Part shown: piece by piece, positions 55,115-64,000 of the stretch | How the letters are laid out: each line of letters begins with the position of its first letter | How positions within the stretch are numbered: the first letter of the stretch is position 1 | From: Pontibacter populi | GTDB lineage: Bacteria > Bacteroidota > Bacteroidia > Cytophagales > Hymenobacteraceae | DNA: 64,000 nt | Direction: 5' to 3' | NCBI RefSeq assembly: GCF_019336435.1 | Contig: NZ_JAHWXQ010000003.1 | Span: 310,001-374,000, forward strand | The notes under the pieces: model-generated | Seen by the model: only the letters and a program-made list of their open reading frames with translations | Databases searched by the model: none | Told to the model about the DNA's origin: nothing | Position numbers and translations under genes: made by a program

Positions 55115-55387
55115 TTATTCTGCTGTCACAGGATCTATGATCGCTTTCACTTCACTCACAGAGTTAGCAGGGAACCCGCCTTGTTTGGCATGCTCCCGCA
55201 CCATTTCTTCGTTTGGTGCATTGTACACACAATAGATTTTATCGCCTGTTACATAACTATGCACCCACTGAATCTGTGGTCCCATACTCTGAAGAACACC
55301 ATTAGAAGTTTGAGAAATCTTTTTTAATTCTTCTGCTGATAAGTTTCCGGCTCCCGGCACTTCCCGCTCAATTACATATTTGGGCAT
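55115..55387 (-). CDS. DUF4242 small protein inserted in the nuo operon
   Basis: 90 residues. The sequence PKYVIEREVPGAGNLSAEEL and the acidic/His residues near WVHSYVTGDKIYCVYNAP match the DUF4242 family, small ferredoxin-like-fold proteins of which one Streptomyces member binds nickel. No signal or membrane segment. It sits between nuoB and nuoCD, spaced 180 and 100 bases away, so it may have its own promoter. A role with Complex I is not established. Confidence 0.82.
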   Translation of the reverse strand: MPKYVIEREVPGAGNLSAEELKKISQTSNGVLQSMGPQIQWVHSYVTGDKIYCVYNAPNEEMVREHAKQGGFPANSVSEVKAIIDPVTAE

Positions 55388-55483
55388 AACTTTCTAACTT
55401 TAATTATATCCTGCTATTACTCTTTTATACTTATCTGAACTATAAGAGCTTATTAAAATGGTTAGCTATAGTCTCATAGCGGA

Positions 55484-55501
55484 GACGCAACGTATTGCGT
55501 C
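55484..55501. repeat. GACGCAA/TTGCGTC hairpin
   Basis: A perfect 7-4-7 hairpin (GACGCAACGTATTGCGTC), sister to 25991-26010, in the gap between nuoB and the DUF4242 gene. Confidence 0.7.
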
Positions 55502-55567
55502 ACTACATTTCCAAATACTATATCTGTATAACTCTTTAACTCCAAAATTCTCAAACTCCTAAACTGA

Positions 55568-56206
55568 CTATAGTTCATCCGGCGACCTGAACTCTGTCAT
55601 TTGGTCCCATCGCTCGCGTTTTCGGGCTTTCACTTCTATCTTCTCAGGTTTGATGACACCCTGTTCACCAATGGTCCAGCTGAGTGGTCTTCGTTCTTTG
55701 CCAACTGATTCTGCCAGCAGCATCAGGCCTTCCATAAAAGCATCGGGGCGGGGTGGGCAACCTGGCACGTACACATCTACCGGCAAGAATTTATCGACAC
55801 CCTGTACCACACTATAGATGTCGTACATGCCGCCGGAATTAGCGCAGGAACCCATTGAGATCACCCATTTCGGTTCCATCATCTGCTCGTGCAGGCGCTT
55901 AATGATCGGGGCCATCTTAATGAAAACTGTACCGGCAATGATCATGATATCGGCTTCGCGGGGAGTGCCGCGGATAACTTCTGCACCAAAACGCGCCACG
56001 TCATACTTGGGAGTCATGGAGGTCGCCATCTCTACAAAACAACAACTCAACCCAAAATGGAAAGGCCACATGGAGTTTTTGCGTCCCCAGGCTACCAGGT
56101 CCTGCACGGTGGTGAGCATAATACTTTGCTGCACGGTTTCTTCGTAAGAGCTGTTGCCCTTCACGGTGTTGGCAGGTTCTTCCGGTTTACTTAACCACCA
56201 TTTCAT
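55568..56206 (-). CDS. nuoB: NADH-quinone oxidoreductase subunit B
   Basis: 212 residues. Ligands of cluster N2 are visible: the twin Cys in LSCCFVEMA, Cys in [12 protein letters not shown] and Cys in [10 protein letters not shown]. It lies directly at the quinone site. The C-terminal 40 residues are charged ([14 protein letters not shown]) and longer than in E. coli. First peripheral-arm gene after nuoA; the spacer of 145 bases to nuoA is empty apart from a weak hairpin. Confidence 0.96.
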   Translation of the reverse strand: MKWWLSKPEEPANTVKGNSSYEETVQQSIMLTTVQDLVAWGRKNSMWPFHFGLSCCFVEMATSMTPKYDVARFGAEVIRGTPREADIMIIAGTVFIKMAPIIKRLHEQMMEPKWVISMGSCANSGGMYDIYSVVQGVDKFLPVDVYVPGCPPRPDAFMEGLMLLAESVGKERRPLSWTIGEQGVIKPEKIEVKARKRERWDQMTEFRSPDEL

Positions 56207-56351
56207 AGGCGTAGAGGTTTGGTGTTTCTATGTCGTATTTCGTCAGTGCATCAGGGTTGGGTGAGGGTCGTTACTGGTTATTTGTGGCGTGGTGTTCGTT
56301 AATCGAACTATGAATAGTATGTCTTTCTTCAAATACTTTTCTGGCTGGAAA

Positions 56352-56780
56352 TCAAACTGCAGGCTTTTGCATGCGCTTATAGGCTGCCAGTATCTTTTTC
56401 CCATCCGGACCGAAATCCAGCGCGCCCATGCGCCATTCATAGATCAATACCACCACCAGCATCACCATAAACACGGCCACACCGGCATAACCGTACCAAC
56501 CCAGTTCTCTGAAAGCTATAGCCCAGGAAAGTATAAATACCGTCTCCACGTCAAAAATTACAAAGAGCATGGCCACCATGTAAAACTGTGAGGAGAAACG
56601 GATGCGCGCGGAGCCTTCGCTAACTATACCGCCTTCGTAAGGCTCGTTTACGGCACGGCCTTTACCACGCTGACCCAGCACAAATGAGATAGCAAGTATA
56701 GCACCAACGAGGCTCAGCACTATAGCGCCGTATACCAGCAGGGGCCACAAAGGCGCGTTATTTACTTCTGAAGCGTCCAT
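56352..56780 (-). CDS. nuoA: NADH-quinone oxidoreductase subunit A
   Basis: 142 residues, three membrane helices (about 11-33, 66-88 and 96-118). KGRAVNEPYEGGIVSEGSAR and FYMVAMLFVIFDVETVFIL with the acidic pair in the second helix are signatures. Small membrane-arm subunit near the quinone channel. Starts the nuo operon proper, 44 bases after the CBS gene. Confidence 0.95.
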   Translation of the reverse strand: MDASEVNNAPLWPLLVYGAIVLSLVGAILAISFVLGQRGKGRAVNEPYEGGIVSEGSARIRFSSQFYMVAMLFVIFDVETVFILSWAIAFRELGWYGYAGVAVFMVMLVVVLIYEWRMGALDFGPDGKKILAAYKRMQKPAV

Positions 56781-56824
56781 AATGCTTATGGTTTTATACT
56801 ACACGCAACTATAAATTCTGGTAC

Positions 56825-57262
56825 TTACTCCTGGTGGCCGGTAATGTAATGTTCCAGCTCTTCTATTATGAACTTCTGCTCTTCTATCATGTATCTTACA
56901 ATATCACCGATAGAGACGATGCCGACCAGGTTGTTATTATCGAAAACCGGCAGGTGCCGGATATATTTGCTTGTCATGAGGGCCATGCATTGCTCCATGG
57001 TTGTGTGGGGAGTAACGGTTACAGGGTGCTCGCTCATAATTTCTTTTACAAGCGTTTCTTTTGACGCCCTGCCTTTCAGGATCACTTTGCGGGCATAATC
57101 CCGTTCAGTGACAATACCTGCAAAACGGCCGTTGTTCATCACTACAAGTGAGCCGATACGGTTTTCTTCCATCAGCTCAAGTGCACTATAAACGGTGGTT
57201 TCCGGACTCACAGAAATAACATCACCGCGTTTTTTCTGCAGAATACATCGAACGGTTCCCAT
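56825..57262 (-). CDS. CBS-domain protein upstream of nuoA
   Basis: 145 residues made of two CBS repeats (about 8-65 and 72-130; landmarks RIGSLVVMNNGRFAGIVTE and RHLPVFDNNNLVGIVSIGD). CBS pairs usually bind adenine nucleotides or NAD, so this is a sensor module with no output domain. The gene is 44 bases from nuoA and on the same strand, so it may be co-transcribed with Complex I; a link to energy charge is inference. No signal peptide. Confidence 0.9.
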   Translation of the reverse strand: MGTVRCILQKKRGDVISVSPETTVYSALELMEENRIGSLVVMNNGRFAGIVTERDYARKVILKGRASKETLVKEIMSEHPVTVTPHTTMEQCMALMTSKYIRHLPVFDNNNLVGIVSIGDIVRYMIEEQKFIIEELEHYITGHQE

Positions 57263-57689
57263 ACTTCCCCCTTCCGTAAATAAGTTAATTTGAATATTTA
57301 GAACTATATACGAGTCGAATAAAAAAAAGTAAATAAAATATATGTTGGTTTATGTTTTGTACAATATTGTTTCAACTATAGTTTAAAGATGTATGTGGTT
57401 TATAAGTATCTGATAATAAGGAATAAGTATGTTTGAATTCTTGCTAAAATGTTAATTATTGGAAATTAAGGGTGTAAAACCCGAGACTTGTTAGAAGGAT
57501 GTTATTAAATTGGGATAGCGTAGGAGGAGCGTGTGAAATGTATGAAAAATCATATTCTTTAAATAAAGTCGTTCAGGGGTTTCCAATTTTTTTATAGTTG
57601 GAGTCTTCTTAACTATTTGTTTGCAACAAAGTATAATAGAGGCACTCAGAAGTACAATCCGAGTGCATTCATTCTATAAGCTGATCTAT
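57263..57689. other. 427-base divergent intergenic region (nuo/CBS and glgX)
   Basis: AT-rich spacer that should carry the promoter of the CBS-nuo operon and of glgX. It contains a complete AACTATAGTT at 57374-57383. Clear promoter elements or RNA genes were not identified. Confidence 0.55.
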
Positions 57690-59867
57690 ATGAGTATACC
57701 AATATACCCTGGCAACCCGTATCCTCTGGGCGCTACCTGGGACGGAGAAGGAGTAAACTTTGCACTTTATGCCGACAATGCTACAGGCGTTGAACTTTGC
57801 CTGTTTGATGATATAACCAGCGAGCAGGAGTCGGTAAAAATAAAGATGGTAGAGCGTACACACCAGATCTGGCATACTTACCTGCCCGAAGTAGGACCCG
57901 GTCAACTATACGGCTTTAGAGTGCAGGGCCCGTACGAGCCTGAAAACGGGCATCGGTTTAATGATAATAAATTGCTCCTCGACCCTTATGCCAAAGCTAT
58001 TTCAGGAGCTGTAGAGTGGCATGATTCCTTATTTGGCTATAAAGTAGGGGACCCGAAAGAGGACCTGAGTTTCAGTGAAACCGATAGTGCTCCTTTTATA
58101 CCAAAGGCTGTAGTAATTGATCCTAACTATGATTGGGAAGGTGATAAACCACCTAAGACACCTTACTTCAGATCTATTATTTATGAAACACATGTAAAGG
58201 GTTTTACTTACCTGCATCCCGATATACCAGAAGAAATTCGCGGCACTTATGCCGGGCTGGCACACCCGGTAACTATAAAGTACCTGCAGGAACTAGGTAT
58301 AACAGCCATAGAACTTATGCCGGTTCACCATTTCATAAAAGACAGGCACCTGGCCGAAAAAGGCCTGACAAACTACTGGGGCTACAATTCTATTGGTTTC
58401 TTCGCTCCGGATGTACGCTATAGCAGCAGTGGCACATTGGGCGAGCAGGTGGTAGAGTTCAAAAATATGGTGAAGGCATTCCATAAAGCGGGAATAGAAG
58501 TTATTCTGGATGTGGTTTATAACCATACCGCCGAGGGCAACCATCTGGGGCCGACACTTTCGTTCAAGGGAATCGACAATGCATCTTATTACCGACTCAC
58601 GGAAGACAACAAGCGCTTTTACATGGACTATACTGGCACCGGCAATACCCTGAATTCGAGTTTGCCAAGTGTGCTTCGTTTGATCATGGACAGCCTGCGT
58701 TACTGGATTCTGGAAATGCACGTTGACGGCTTCCGCTTTGACCTGGCCTCAACACTGGCCCGTGAACTACACGAAGTCGACAGGCTGGGCTCTTTTTTTG
58801 ATATCATTCACCAGGACCCGGTTATCTCGCAGGTAAAATTAATTGCCGAACCCTGGGATATAGGGGAAGGCGGCTACCAGGTAGGTAATTTTCCGCCGGG
58901 CTGGACCGAGTGGAACGGCAAGTACAGGGATTGCATGCGCGATTACTGGCGTGGTGAAAACAGTATGCTGGCTGAGTTTGCCGATCGCTTTACCGGAAGT
59001 TCCGACCTGTATCAGGATGATTACCGGCGCCCGACGGCCAGTATCAATTTCATAACTGCCCACGATGGCTTCACTCTGAACGACTTGGTATCTTATAACG
59101 AGAAGCATAACGAGGCAAATGGTGAGAATAACCAGGACGGCGAAAGCCACAACCGCTCCTGGAACTGCGGCGCAGAAGGCCCGACCGATGATAAAGCTAT
59201 AGTTGAACTACGGCAGCGTCAGAAACGCAACCTGCTTACAACGCTCTTTTTATCGCAAGGCGTACCTATGCTGGTAGCCGGAGATGAGATAAGCCGCACG
59301 CAACAGGGCAACAATAACGCCTATTGCCAGGACAACGAAATATCCTGGCTGAACTGGGAAAAGGCTGATAACGAATTCCTTGATTTTACTCGTAAATTGA
59401 TCGCGCTCCGTAAAAAGCACCCGGTTTTTTGTCGCCGGCGCTGGTTCCAGGGGATGCCGATAAAAGGCCTTGGAGTAGAAGATATTGCCTGGTTTTTGCC
59501 GGATGGGACAGAAATGACGGACGAACACTGGAACCACGATCATGCGAAATCACTCGGCATTTATATGAACGGTCACGGGTTGCGCAGCGTGGGCCCGAAA
59601 GGAGAACAGATGATCGATGACGACTTTTACGTGATCTTCAACGCGCACCATGAGCCGCTTAAGTATAAACTGCCTTCTGAAAAATATGGCACCAAATGGA
59701 TTAAAGTGATTGATACTACTACCGGGCAGGTAGGTGAAAATGGTAAAGCATACAGTGCAGGTAAAATGCTGGAGGTAGGCCCCAGATCAATTATTCTACT
59801 ACATTCTAAAACTGAAAAGAAGCCTAAAGTTGCTGAGATGGCCCGTAAGTCAGGCGCTCCGATTTAA
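57690..59867 (+). CDS. glgX: Glycogen debranching enzyme (GlgX, GH13)
   Basis: 725 residues from the ATG at 57690 ([19 protein letters not shown]); the frame runs 23 codons further up but without a typical N terminus. An N-terminal CBM48-like domain is followed by the GH13 barrel with [26 protein letters not shown] (nucleophile Asp near 349), LIAEPWDIG (Glu near 386) and ITAHDGFTL (Asp near 458). It removes alpha-1,6 branches from phosphorylase-limited glycogen in the cytoplasm. Divergent from the nuo operon, 55 bases before the DUF4268 gene. Confidence 0.95.
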   Translation: MSIPIYPGNPYPLGATWDGEGVNFALYADNATGVELCLFDDITSEQESVKIKMVERTHQIWHTYLPEVGPGQLYGFRVQGPYEPENGHRFNDNKLLLDPYAKAISGAVEWHDSLFGYKVGDPKEDLSFSETDSAPFIPKAVVIDPNYDWEGDKPPKTPYFRSIIYETHVKGFTYLHPDIPEEIRGTYAGLAHPVTIKYLQELGITAIELMPVHHFIKDRHLAEKGLTNYWGYNSIGFFAPDVRYSSSGTLGEQVVEFKNMVKAFHKAGIEVILDVVYNHTAEGNHLGPTLSFKGIDNASYYRLTEDNKRFYMDYTGTGNTLNSSLPSVLRLIMDSLRYWILEMHVDGFRFDLASTLARELHEVDRLGSFFDIIHQDPVISQVKLIAEPWDIGEGGYQVGNFPPGWTEWNGKYRDCMRDYWRGENSMLAEFADRFTGSSDLYQDDYRRPTASINFITAHDGFTLNDLVSYNEKHNEANGENNQDGESHNRSWNCGAEGPTDDKAIVELRQRQKRNLLTTLFLSQGVPMLVAGDEISRTQQGNNNAYCQDNEISWLNWEKADNEFLDFTRKLIALRKKHPVFCRRRWFQGMPIKGLGVEDIAWFLPDGTEMTDEHWNHDHAKSLGIYMNGHGLRSVGPKGEQMIDDDFYVIFNAHHEPLKYKLPSEKYGTKWIKVIDTTTGQVGENGKAYSAGKMLEVGPRSIILLHSKTEKKPKVAEMARKSGAPI

Positions 59868-59922
59868 ATGTTAGTTGCTACCGAAATTTCTGATTGTCGG
59901 GAGTAATTGCCAATTTTGCTGC

Positions 59923-60384
59923 ATGTATACACGCGAACAAGCTTCACAACTTCGTCAGGCCTTCTGGACAGCTTTCGGGCAATATATTGCACCGCAACTG
60001 TCGGCAGACGGATACCGGACGAACTGGTCTAACTATAAAACGGGCTTAAAGCATGTTTACTTCCGGATGCGCGCCGAAAAGAAAACGGCAACAATAAGCA
60101 TAGAACTCACTCACCCGGACCCTGAAATACAGGAACTTTACTTTGAGCAGTTCGAAGAACTAAAAACCCTGTTGCATGAAACGTTGGGAGAAAAATGGGA
60201 GTGGGAACTGCACGGTGAAGACGAAGATGGCAGAACGGTAAGCAGGATTTACAAAGAAATTTCCAAGGTAAACGTTTTCAATAAGGAAGACTGGCCCCAG
60301 CTTATTTCCTTCTTTAAGCCCCGTATTATTGCGTTGGATGAATTCTGGAGTAATGCCAAGTATAGTTTTGATGCGTTGAAGTAG
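59923..60384 (+). CDS. DUF4268 protein
   Basis: 153 residues from the ATG at 59923; a start 16 codons upstream at 59875 is in a Cys-rich stretch and less likely. The sequence MYTREQASQLRQAFWTAFGQ, NYKTGLKHVYFRM and EKWEWELHGEDEDGRTVSRI is typical of the DUF4268 family, small alpha/beta proteins with nuclease-like-fold relatives but no proven activity. No signal. It follows glgX by 55 bases and may be co-transcribed. Function unknown. Confidence 0.82.
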   Translation: MYTREQASQLRQAFWTAFGQYIAPQLSADGYRTNWSNYKTGLKHVYFRMRAEKKTATISIELTHPDPEIQELYFEQFEELKTLLHETLGEKWEWELHGEDEDGRTVSRIYKEISKVNVFNKEDWPQLISFFKPRIIALDEFWSNAKYSFDALK

Positions 60385-60483
60385 TGTTTCAATCGAGATT
60401 AATAAAGAATAAAAGATTTCTTTAGACCTGGCAGTGTGCGCAGCTCCTGCTAGTGTCTGGATTATAGTTGATTTACTTCTCTT

Positions 60484-61121
60484 TTGTCATTTCGAACGAA
60501 GAGAGAAATCTATCTCTACTTATAGTTGAAGTCCACTACAAACTTGAACCAAGCTTTCCTGCCATAGCTGCTTCTACTCCTGAGAGCTCTACACACCTAT
60601 CGTTTCATTTTCAGCTTTGGTGCCCTCACGGCCGGGAGGCCCCGTCTTTGGGCATCGCGCGGTGTACATTTGCTTTGCTCGTCCCTCGCAATGCCTGACG
60701 GCACCGCAAATCTACAAGGCGCTCAACCCAAAGACTGCGAAGTTTCCCATAGCTACCAGCAACTATAGTTTGAACAGGTAAGCTTCGAGACTTATCGTGG
60801 TAGTAGTTTCAAAGGGACAGGTAAACCTGTCCTGCTCGTGGGCTTAAACTATAGTAAACTCAGATTTCTCCTATCGTCGAAATGACAGCTCTAAAAGCAG
60901 TAGCAGAATGTCCCCCTTTGAAGGGGGCAGGGGGATGACTAGCAGTAACTATAGAACGATAAATCAACCACAACTATAGCAGCAATTCCCCTCTAGGGAG
61001 GGGTAGGGGTGGGTTAAATCAGCAACAAAGAAACCATACCTTCAACTATAGCAGTAACCTTAAAAGCTCCCCGCCTTAGATAAGGAGGGGTTGGGGGTGG
61101 TTGGACCACGCCAACTATAAA
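60484..61121 (+). repeat. Dispersed modular repeat, copy R4
   Basis: Same order as R2 and R3: GTCATTTCGAACGAAG end, GGTGCCCTCACGGCC, hairpin GGACAGGTAAACCTGTCC at 60815-60832, CCCCTCTAGGGAGGGG, CCCCGCCTTAGATAAGG. Unlike the others it shows, near 60863-60889, the inverted end GATTTCTCC...TCGAAATGAC, so the first 400 bases are bounded by inverted termini like those of the short hairpin elements. The 792-base gap between the DUF4268 and PBP genes holds no gene. Confidence 0.9.
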
Positions 61122-61176
61122 ACTAAAACTATTACTAATATCTCAAACCGCCCCCCTTAATCCCGGTTCAGGTAAT

Positions 61177-63654
61177 TTAATCTTGCCCTCGCTTTTCTTT
61201 CCGTTCGCGTTTGCGTTCCTCGCGGCGTTTCTTTCGTTCTTCCTTCCAGTCTTTAAAGGTGTCTTTTACCTTTCCGCCTACGTTATCAAACAGCCTTTCA
61301 AAAAAGGTCTCGTGGGGAGGCTCTTCCCGGAAGGATGGGCAGTCTACCAGGTTTTGCAGGTAGGGTGCCAGCTTTGTGAAATGACTTTTATAATAACCTA
61401 CATAAGCCGGATCGAGCGCAATTTGTTTGTTAAAATCTCCCCAGATTGGTAGAGCAGTACTGGACCCCTGGCCTAAAGCTAAAGTTCTAAAACGTACTTT
61501 CGGGCTTTCGGCACCCACCCATACGCCTGTTACCAGGTTAGGCGTTATTCCTATAAACCAGCCATCGGCATTGTCCTGGGTTGTTCCGGTTTTACCGGCA
61601 ATATCCATCTGCAGTCCGTACTGAGAACGTAATTTGGCGGCGCTGCCTTCCTCTACCACACCCTGCATCAAATACAACATTATTGCAGCATTAGACTCTG
61701 AAATAGCCCTGCGTACGTGCCGATCCGACCTGTGTTTATGAAGTACTTTACCACTGCGGTCTTCTATTTTACGGATGTAGACTGGCTCAACTTTATATCC
61801 CTGGTTAGCTATAGTTGCGTAAGCATTTACCATTTCATACAGCGACAGATCTGCCACGCCTAACGCAAGAGAAGGCACCTCAGGTATATCGCTTTCTATT
61901 CCCAACCGATGTGCCACATCTACTACTTTATTTACACCAGCCTTCATCATTACCTGCGCCGACACCGTGTTTACCGAATGCGCCAAACCACCACGCATGG
62001 TATATTCGCCACCGTATTGGTCAGTAGCATTTCTTGGTGACCAGTCGTCGTACTCCGGGTAAGTGATGCGCTCGTTCGGGAACCAAGTACAGGGCTCCAC
62101 GCCACGCTCTAAGGCTGCGGCATAAACTATAGGTTTAAACGTAGAGCCTACCTGGCGCCTGGATCGCACATGGTCATATTTAAAAACATGGTGGTTGATT
62201 CCACCTACCCAGGCTTTTATTTCGCCGGAGTAAGGGTCCATCGAGAGCAGGCCGGCGTTCAGGAATTTATGGTAATAGGCCAACGAATCCATCGGCGACA
62301 TGGTGCGTTGTTTGTTTCCCTGCCAGCTGAACACAATCATTGGGCGTTCTTTTCGGAAAGCCTCTATGATCTCAGCATCGGTTTTGCCATCGGCCTTTGC
62401 TTTTTTGTAGCGGTCGGTACGGCGCATGGCTTCCTGCAGGAAACCAGCGCCGCGGCCCCACGGGTTGCGGCCGTTCCAGTGAGCATCAAACGTACGTTGC
62501 AGGGCTGCCATTTTATTGCGAACAGCTTTCTCGGCGTGCTCCTGCATACCAGCATCTATTGTTGTATAGATCTTTAGCCCATCGGTATATAGGTTATAAG
62601 GGTCACCGTTTTTCTTCTTTTTAGTTGCTACCCATTCCACCAGTTCCTGGCGCAATTGCTCCCGAAAATAGGGTGCCATGCCATCGTTATGGTTCGTAAC
62701 AGTGTAATCCAGTTTAAGCGGTTTCTTTTTCAGATCTTCGGCTTTACCGGCTTCCAGGTAGCCGTATTTCACCATCTGGTTCAGCACTACATTACGTCTG
62801 GTTTTCGACTTTTCGGGATTCAGGCGCGGGTTGTAGGTGGTGGTAGCTTTCAGCATGCCAATTAAAACGGCAGCTTCTTCGGTTTTCAGGTCTGCGGCAG
62901 ATTTGTTGAAGAAACGACTCGAAGCCCGCTCGATGCCATACAGGTTTCCTCCCATCGGCACCGTGTTCAGGTATAGTTCCAGCAGTTCTTCTTTAGAATA
63001 AATACCTTCCAGTTTGCGGGCAATAATGATCTCGCGGAGCTTGTTTACCGGCATATCCCAGAACCAGAAATTCTTGCGGGGATACAAATTTTTCGCCAAC
63101 TGCTGACTAAGCGTACTGCCACCACCGGCACTCTGGTCCTGCATCAAGATAGATTTAACTATAACCCGGCCTAAACTGCGCACATCTACCCCGGCATGTT
63201 CATAAAACCGGGCATCTTCGGTGGCAACCAGCGCATGTATAGCAGCAGGAGCAATATCAGTATATTTAACATTAGTGCGGTCCTGTATATAATAGCGGCC
63301 CAGTAGCTCGCCACCGGCAGCATATACTTCCGATGCTGTATTGTTTTGCACCGATTTCAGTTCGTTACGCGAAGGCATGGCACCCATAGCGCCCATGTAT
63401 ACCAGCAGGTAAAAAAACGTGAAAAGAAGCACCATGTACAGGCCCGAACGGTAAGCAATGCGCAACACCGATCTGCGATCGCGGCGCCAGTTAAAGGTGC
63501 GCAGCCTGGCCCATTTCTGTTTCCAGTAAGCTGTAGTTAGTTTGGGTTTCTGGCTCCTGAAGAAGGCTGACCACTCTACCTTCATAAACCTGGCCAGTGG
63601 CTCCAGGATGCCGATTACTATGAGTCTGATTAATTTTAAAAGCGCGCGCTTCAT
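61177..63654 (-). CDS. Class A penicillin-binding protein (PBP1A-type)
   Basis: 825 residues from the ATG at 63654 (a GTG six codons upstream is possible). A basic cytoplasmic N terminus and one membrane anchor (about 68-92) precede the GT51 glycosyltransferase domain with ATEDARFYEHAGVD (catalytic Glu) and GGSTLSQQLAKN, and the transpeptidase domain with STFK (QVGSTFKPIVYA), SVN and KTGT (AGKTGTTQDNADGWF). It polymerises and cross-links peptidoglycan. The C-terminal tail is very basic (KERRKRREERKRERKEK). Single gene, followed by repeat R4. Confidence 0.93.
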   Translation of the reverse strand: MKRALLKLIRLIVIGILEPLARFMKVEWSAFFRSQKPKLTTAYWKQKWARLRTFNWRRDRRSVLRIAYRSGLYMVLLFTFFYLLVYMGAMGAMPSRNELKSVQNNTASEVYAAGGELLGRYYIQDRTNVKYTDIAPAAIHALVATEDARFYEHAGVDVRSLGRVIVKSILMQDQSAGGGSTLSQQLAKNLYPRKNFWFWDMPVNKLREIIIARKLEGIYSKEELLELYLNTVPMGGNLYGIERASSRFFNKSAADLKTEEAAVLIGMLKATTTYNPRLNPEKSKTRRNVVLNQMVKYGYLEAGKAEDLKKKPLKLDYTVTNHNDGMAPYFREQLRQELVEWVATKKKKNGDPYNLYTDGLKIYTTIDAGMQEHAEKAVRNKMAALQRTFDAHWNGRNPWGRGAGFLQEAMRRTDRYKKAKADGKTDAEIIEAFRKERPMIVFSWQGNKQRTMSPMDSLAYYHKFLNAGLLSMDPYSGEIKAWVGGINHHVFKYDHVRSRRQVGSTFKPIVYAAALERGVEPCTWFPNERITYPEYDDWSPRNATDQYGGEYTMRGGLAHSVNTVSAQVMMKAGVNKVVDVAHRLGIESDIPEVPSLALGVADLSLYEMVNAYATIANQGYKVEPVYIRKIEDRSGKVLHKHRSDRHVRRAISESNAAIMLYLMQGVVEEGSAAKLRSQYGLQMDIAGKTGTTQDNADGWFIGITPNLVTGVWVGAESPKVRFRTLALGQGSSTALPIWGDFNKQIALDPAYVGYYKSHFTKLAPYLQNLVDCPSFREEPPHETFFERLFDNVGGKVKDTFKDWKEERKKRREERKRERKEKRGQD

Positions 63655-63831
63655 GTATGCTGTTAAATTCACTGCCTGTAACTATAGTTTATTATCGGCA
63701 GTTGGCGGATTGGACACAAATACTGCGCCATATCCAGATCCGGTTTGTAACGTAATTTCCGGCAAAATTGTGCAATTATAGTTTAAATTCCGTGGTTAGG
63801 TTACGTATCTATAGTTTAACTCAAACAAACT

Positions 63832-64000
63832 ATGGCAGGCACGGCACGTTTTAAATTCCACGCTACGCTTAACGTTTTCCTGGAGCTGCACAGGAAAGAC
63901 ACCTGGATAAACTATAGTTTCGTGGAGAGCCCGGCTGTGAAAGATGCCCTAGAAGCCATGGGTGTGCCGCACCCCGAAGTGAATGCTATAGTAGTGAATA
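63832..64000 (+). CDS. Mut7-C ubiquitin-like protein, N-terminal part
   Basis: 56 codons are seen from the ATG at 63832 and the frame is open at the window edge. MAGTARFKFHATLNVFLELH, SPAVKDALEAMGVPHPEVN and AIVVN fit the Mut7-C_ub domain, a ubiquitin-like fold that precedes a PIN-like Mut7-C RNase domain in related bacterial proteins. The RNase part, if present, lies beyond the edge, so function is only a suggestion. Inside the coding sequence a full AACTATAGTT palindrome (63910-63919) is read as Asn-Tyr-Ser. Confidence 0.8.
   Translation, partial: MAGTARFKFHATLNVFLELHRKDTWINYSFVESPAVKDALEAMGVPHPEVNAIVVN

Noticed and set aside
60468-60698. 76-codon frame in repeat R4
   Set aside because: Created by the repeat; no homologous frame is conserved with the same reading in R2 and R3.

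Overview
The window looks like chromosome of a Bacteroidota species, order Cytophagales, most likely family Hymenobacteraceae (Pontibacter- or Rufibacter-like). This rests on: a menaquinone pathway, a complete Complex I operon with a fused NuoCD, outer-surface lipoproteins with Bacteroidota-type lipoboxes, several GTG/TTG starts, weak Shine-Dalgarno signals, and many dispersed hairpin repeats of Bacteroidota type. Genus is inference; no 16S or tRNA gene is present. Base composition is close to balanced and fairly uniform, and I see no prophage, plasmid, IS element or CRISPR array.

Layout. 1-3.9 kb: partial Gly/Tyr/Arg-rich protein, a lipoprotein, a short-chain dehydrogenase and an unknown protein. 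4.1-10.8 kb: one tight minus-strand operon with all six ebo genes (eboA-F), a scattered cluster tied elsewhere to secondary-metabolite traffic, whose biochemistry is largely unknown. 11-15.5 kb: mug, an alpha-glucan phosphorylase-like protein and a transglutaminase-like protein. 16-19.7 kb: menaquinone genes menI-menF-menD. 19.7-34 kb: housekeeping genes (histidine phosphatase, pdhC, DUF922 protein, GH15, hslV, a deoxyhypusine synthase-like protein, 2H phosphoesterase, ABC-F, M48 protease, queD with a 609-residue unknown). 34.3-40.3 kb: a signalling block with tandem FixL-like PAS kinase, receiver, receiver-kinase and receiver-Crp regulator, followed by hemA, whose leader carries two FNR/FixK-like boxes. 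41-57.3 kb: nuoA to nuoN with a DUF4242 gene inserted and a CBS gene upstream. 57.7-64 kb: glgX, DUF4268 protein, a class A penicillin-binding protein and the start of a Mut7-C ubiquitin-type protein.

How it fits together. NADH from the pyruvate dehydrogenase complex (pdhC) feeds Complex I, which reduces menaquinone made with MenF/MenD/MenI. The FixL-like kinase block next to hemA suggests oxygen or redox control of heme supply. GlgX, GH15 and the phosphorylase-like protein handle storage alpha-glucans.

Most unusual: the window is saturated with the 10-bp palindrome AACTATAGTT and its half-forms, in genes and between them, resembling cyanobacterial HIP1 in behaviour. There are also four copies of a long modular intergenic repeat (one inverted and truncated), smaller hairpin elements with related ends that reach into the menD start, and paired hairpins whose stems differ by compensating changes. 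Two encoded enzymes (EboF and the phosphorylase-like protein) appear to lack residues normally needed for catalysis.
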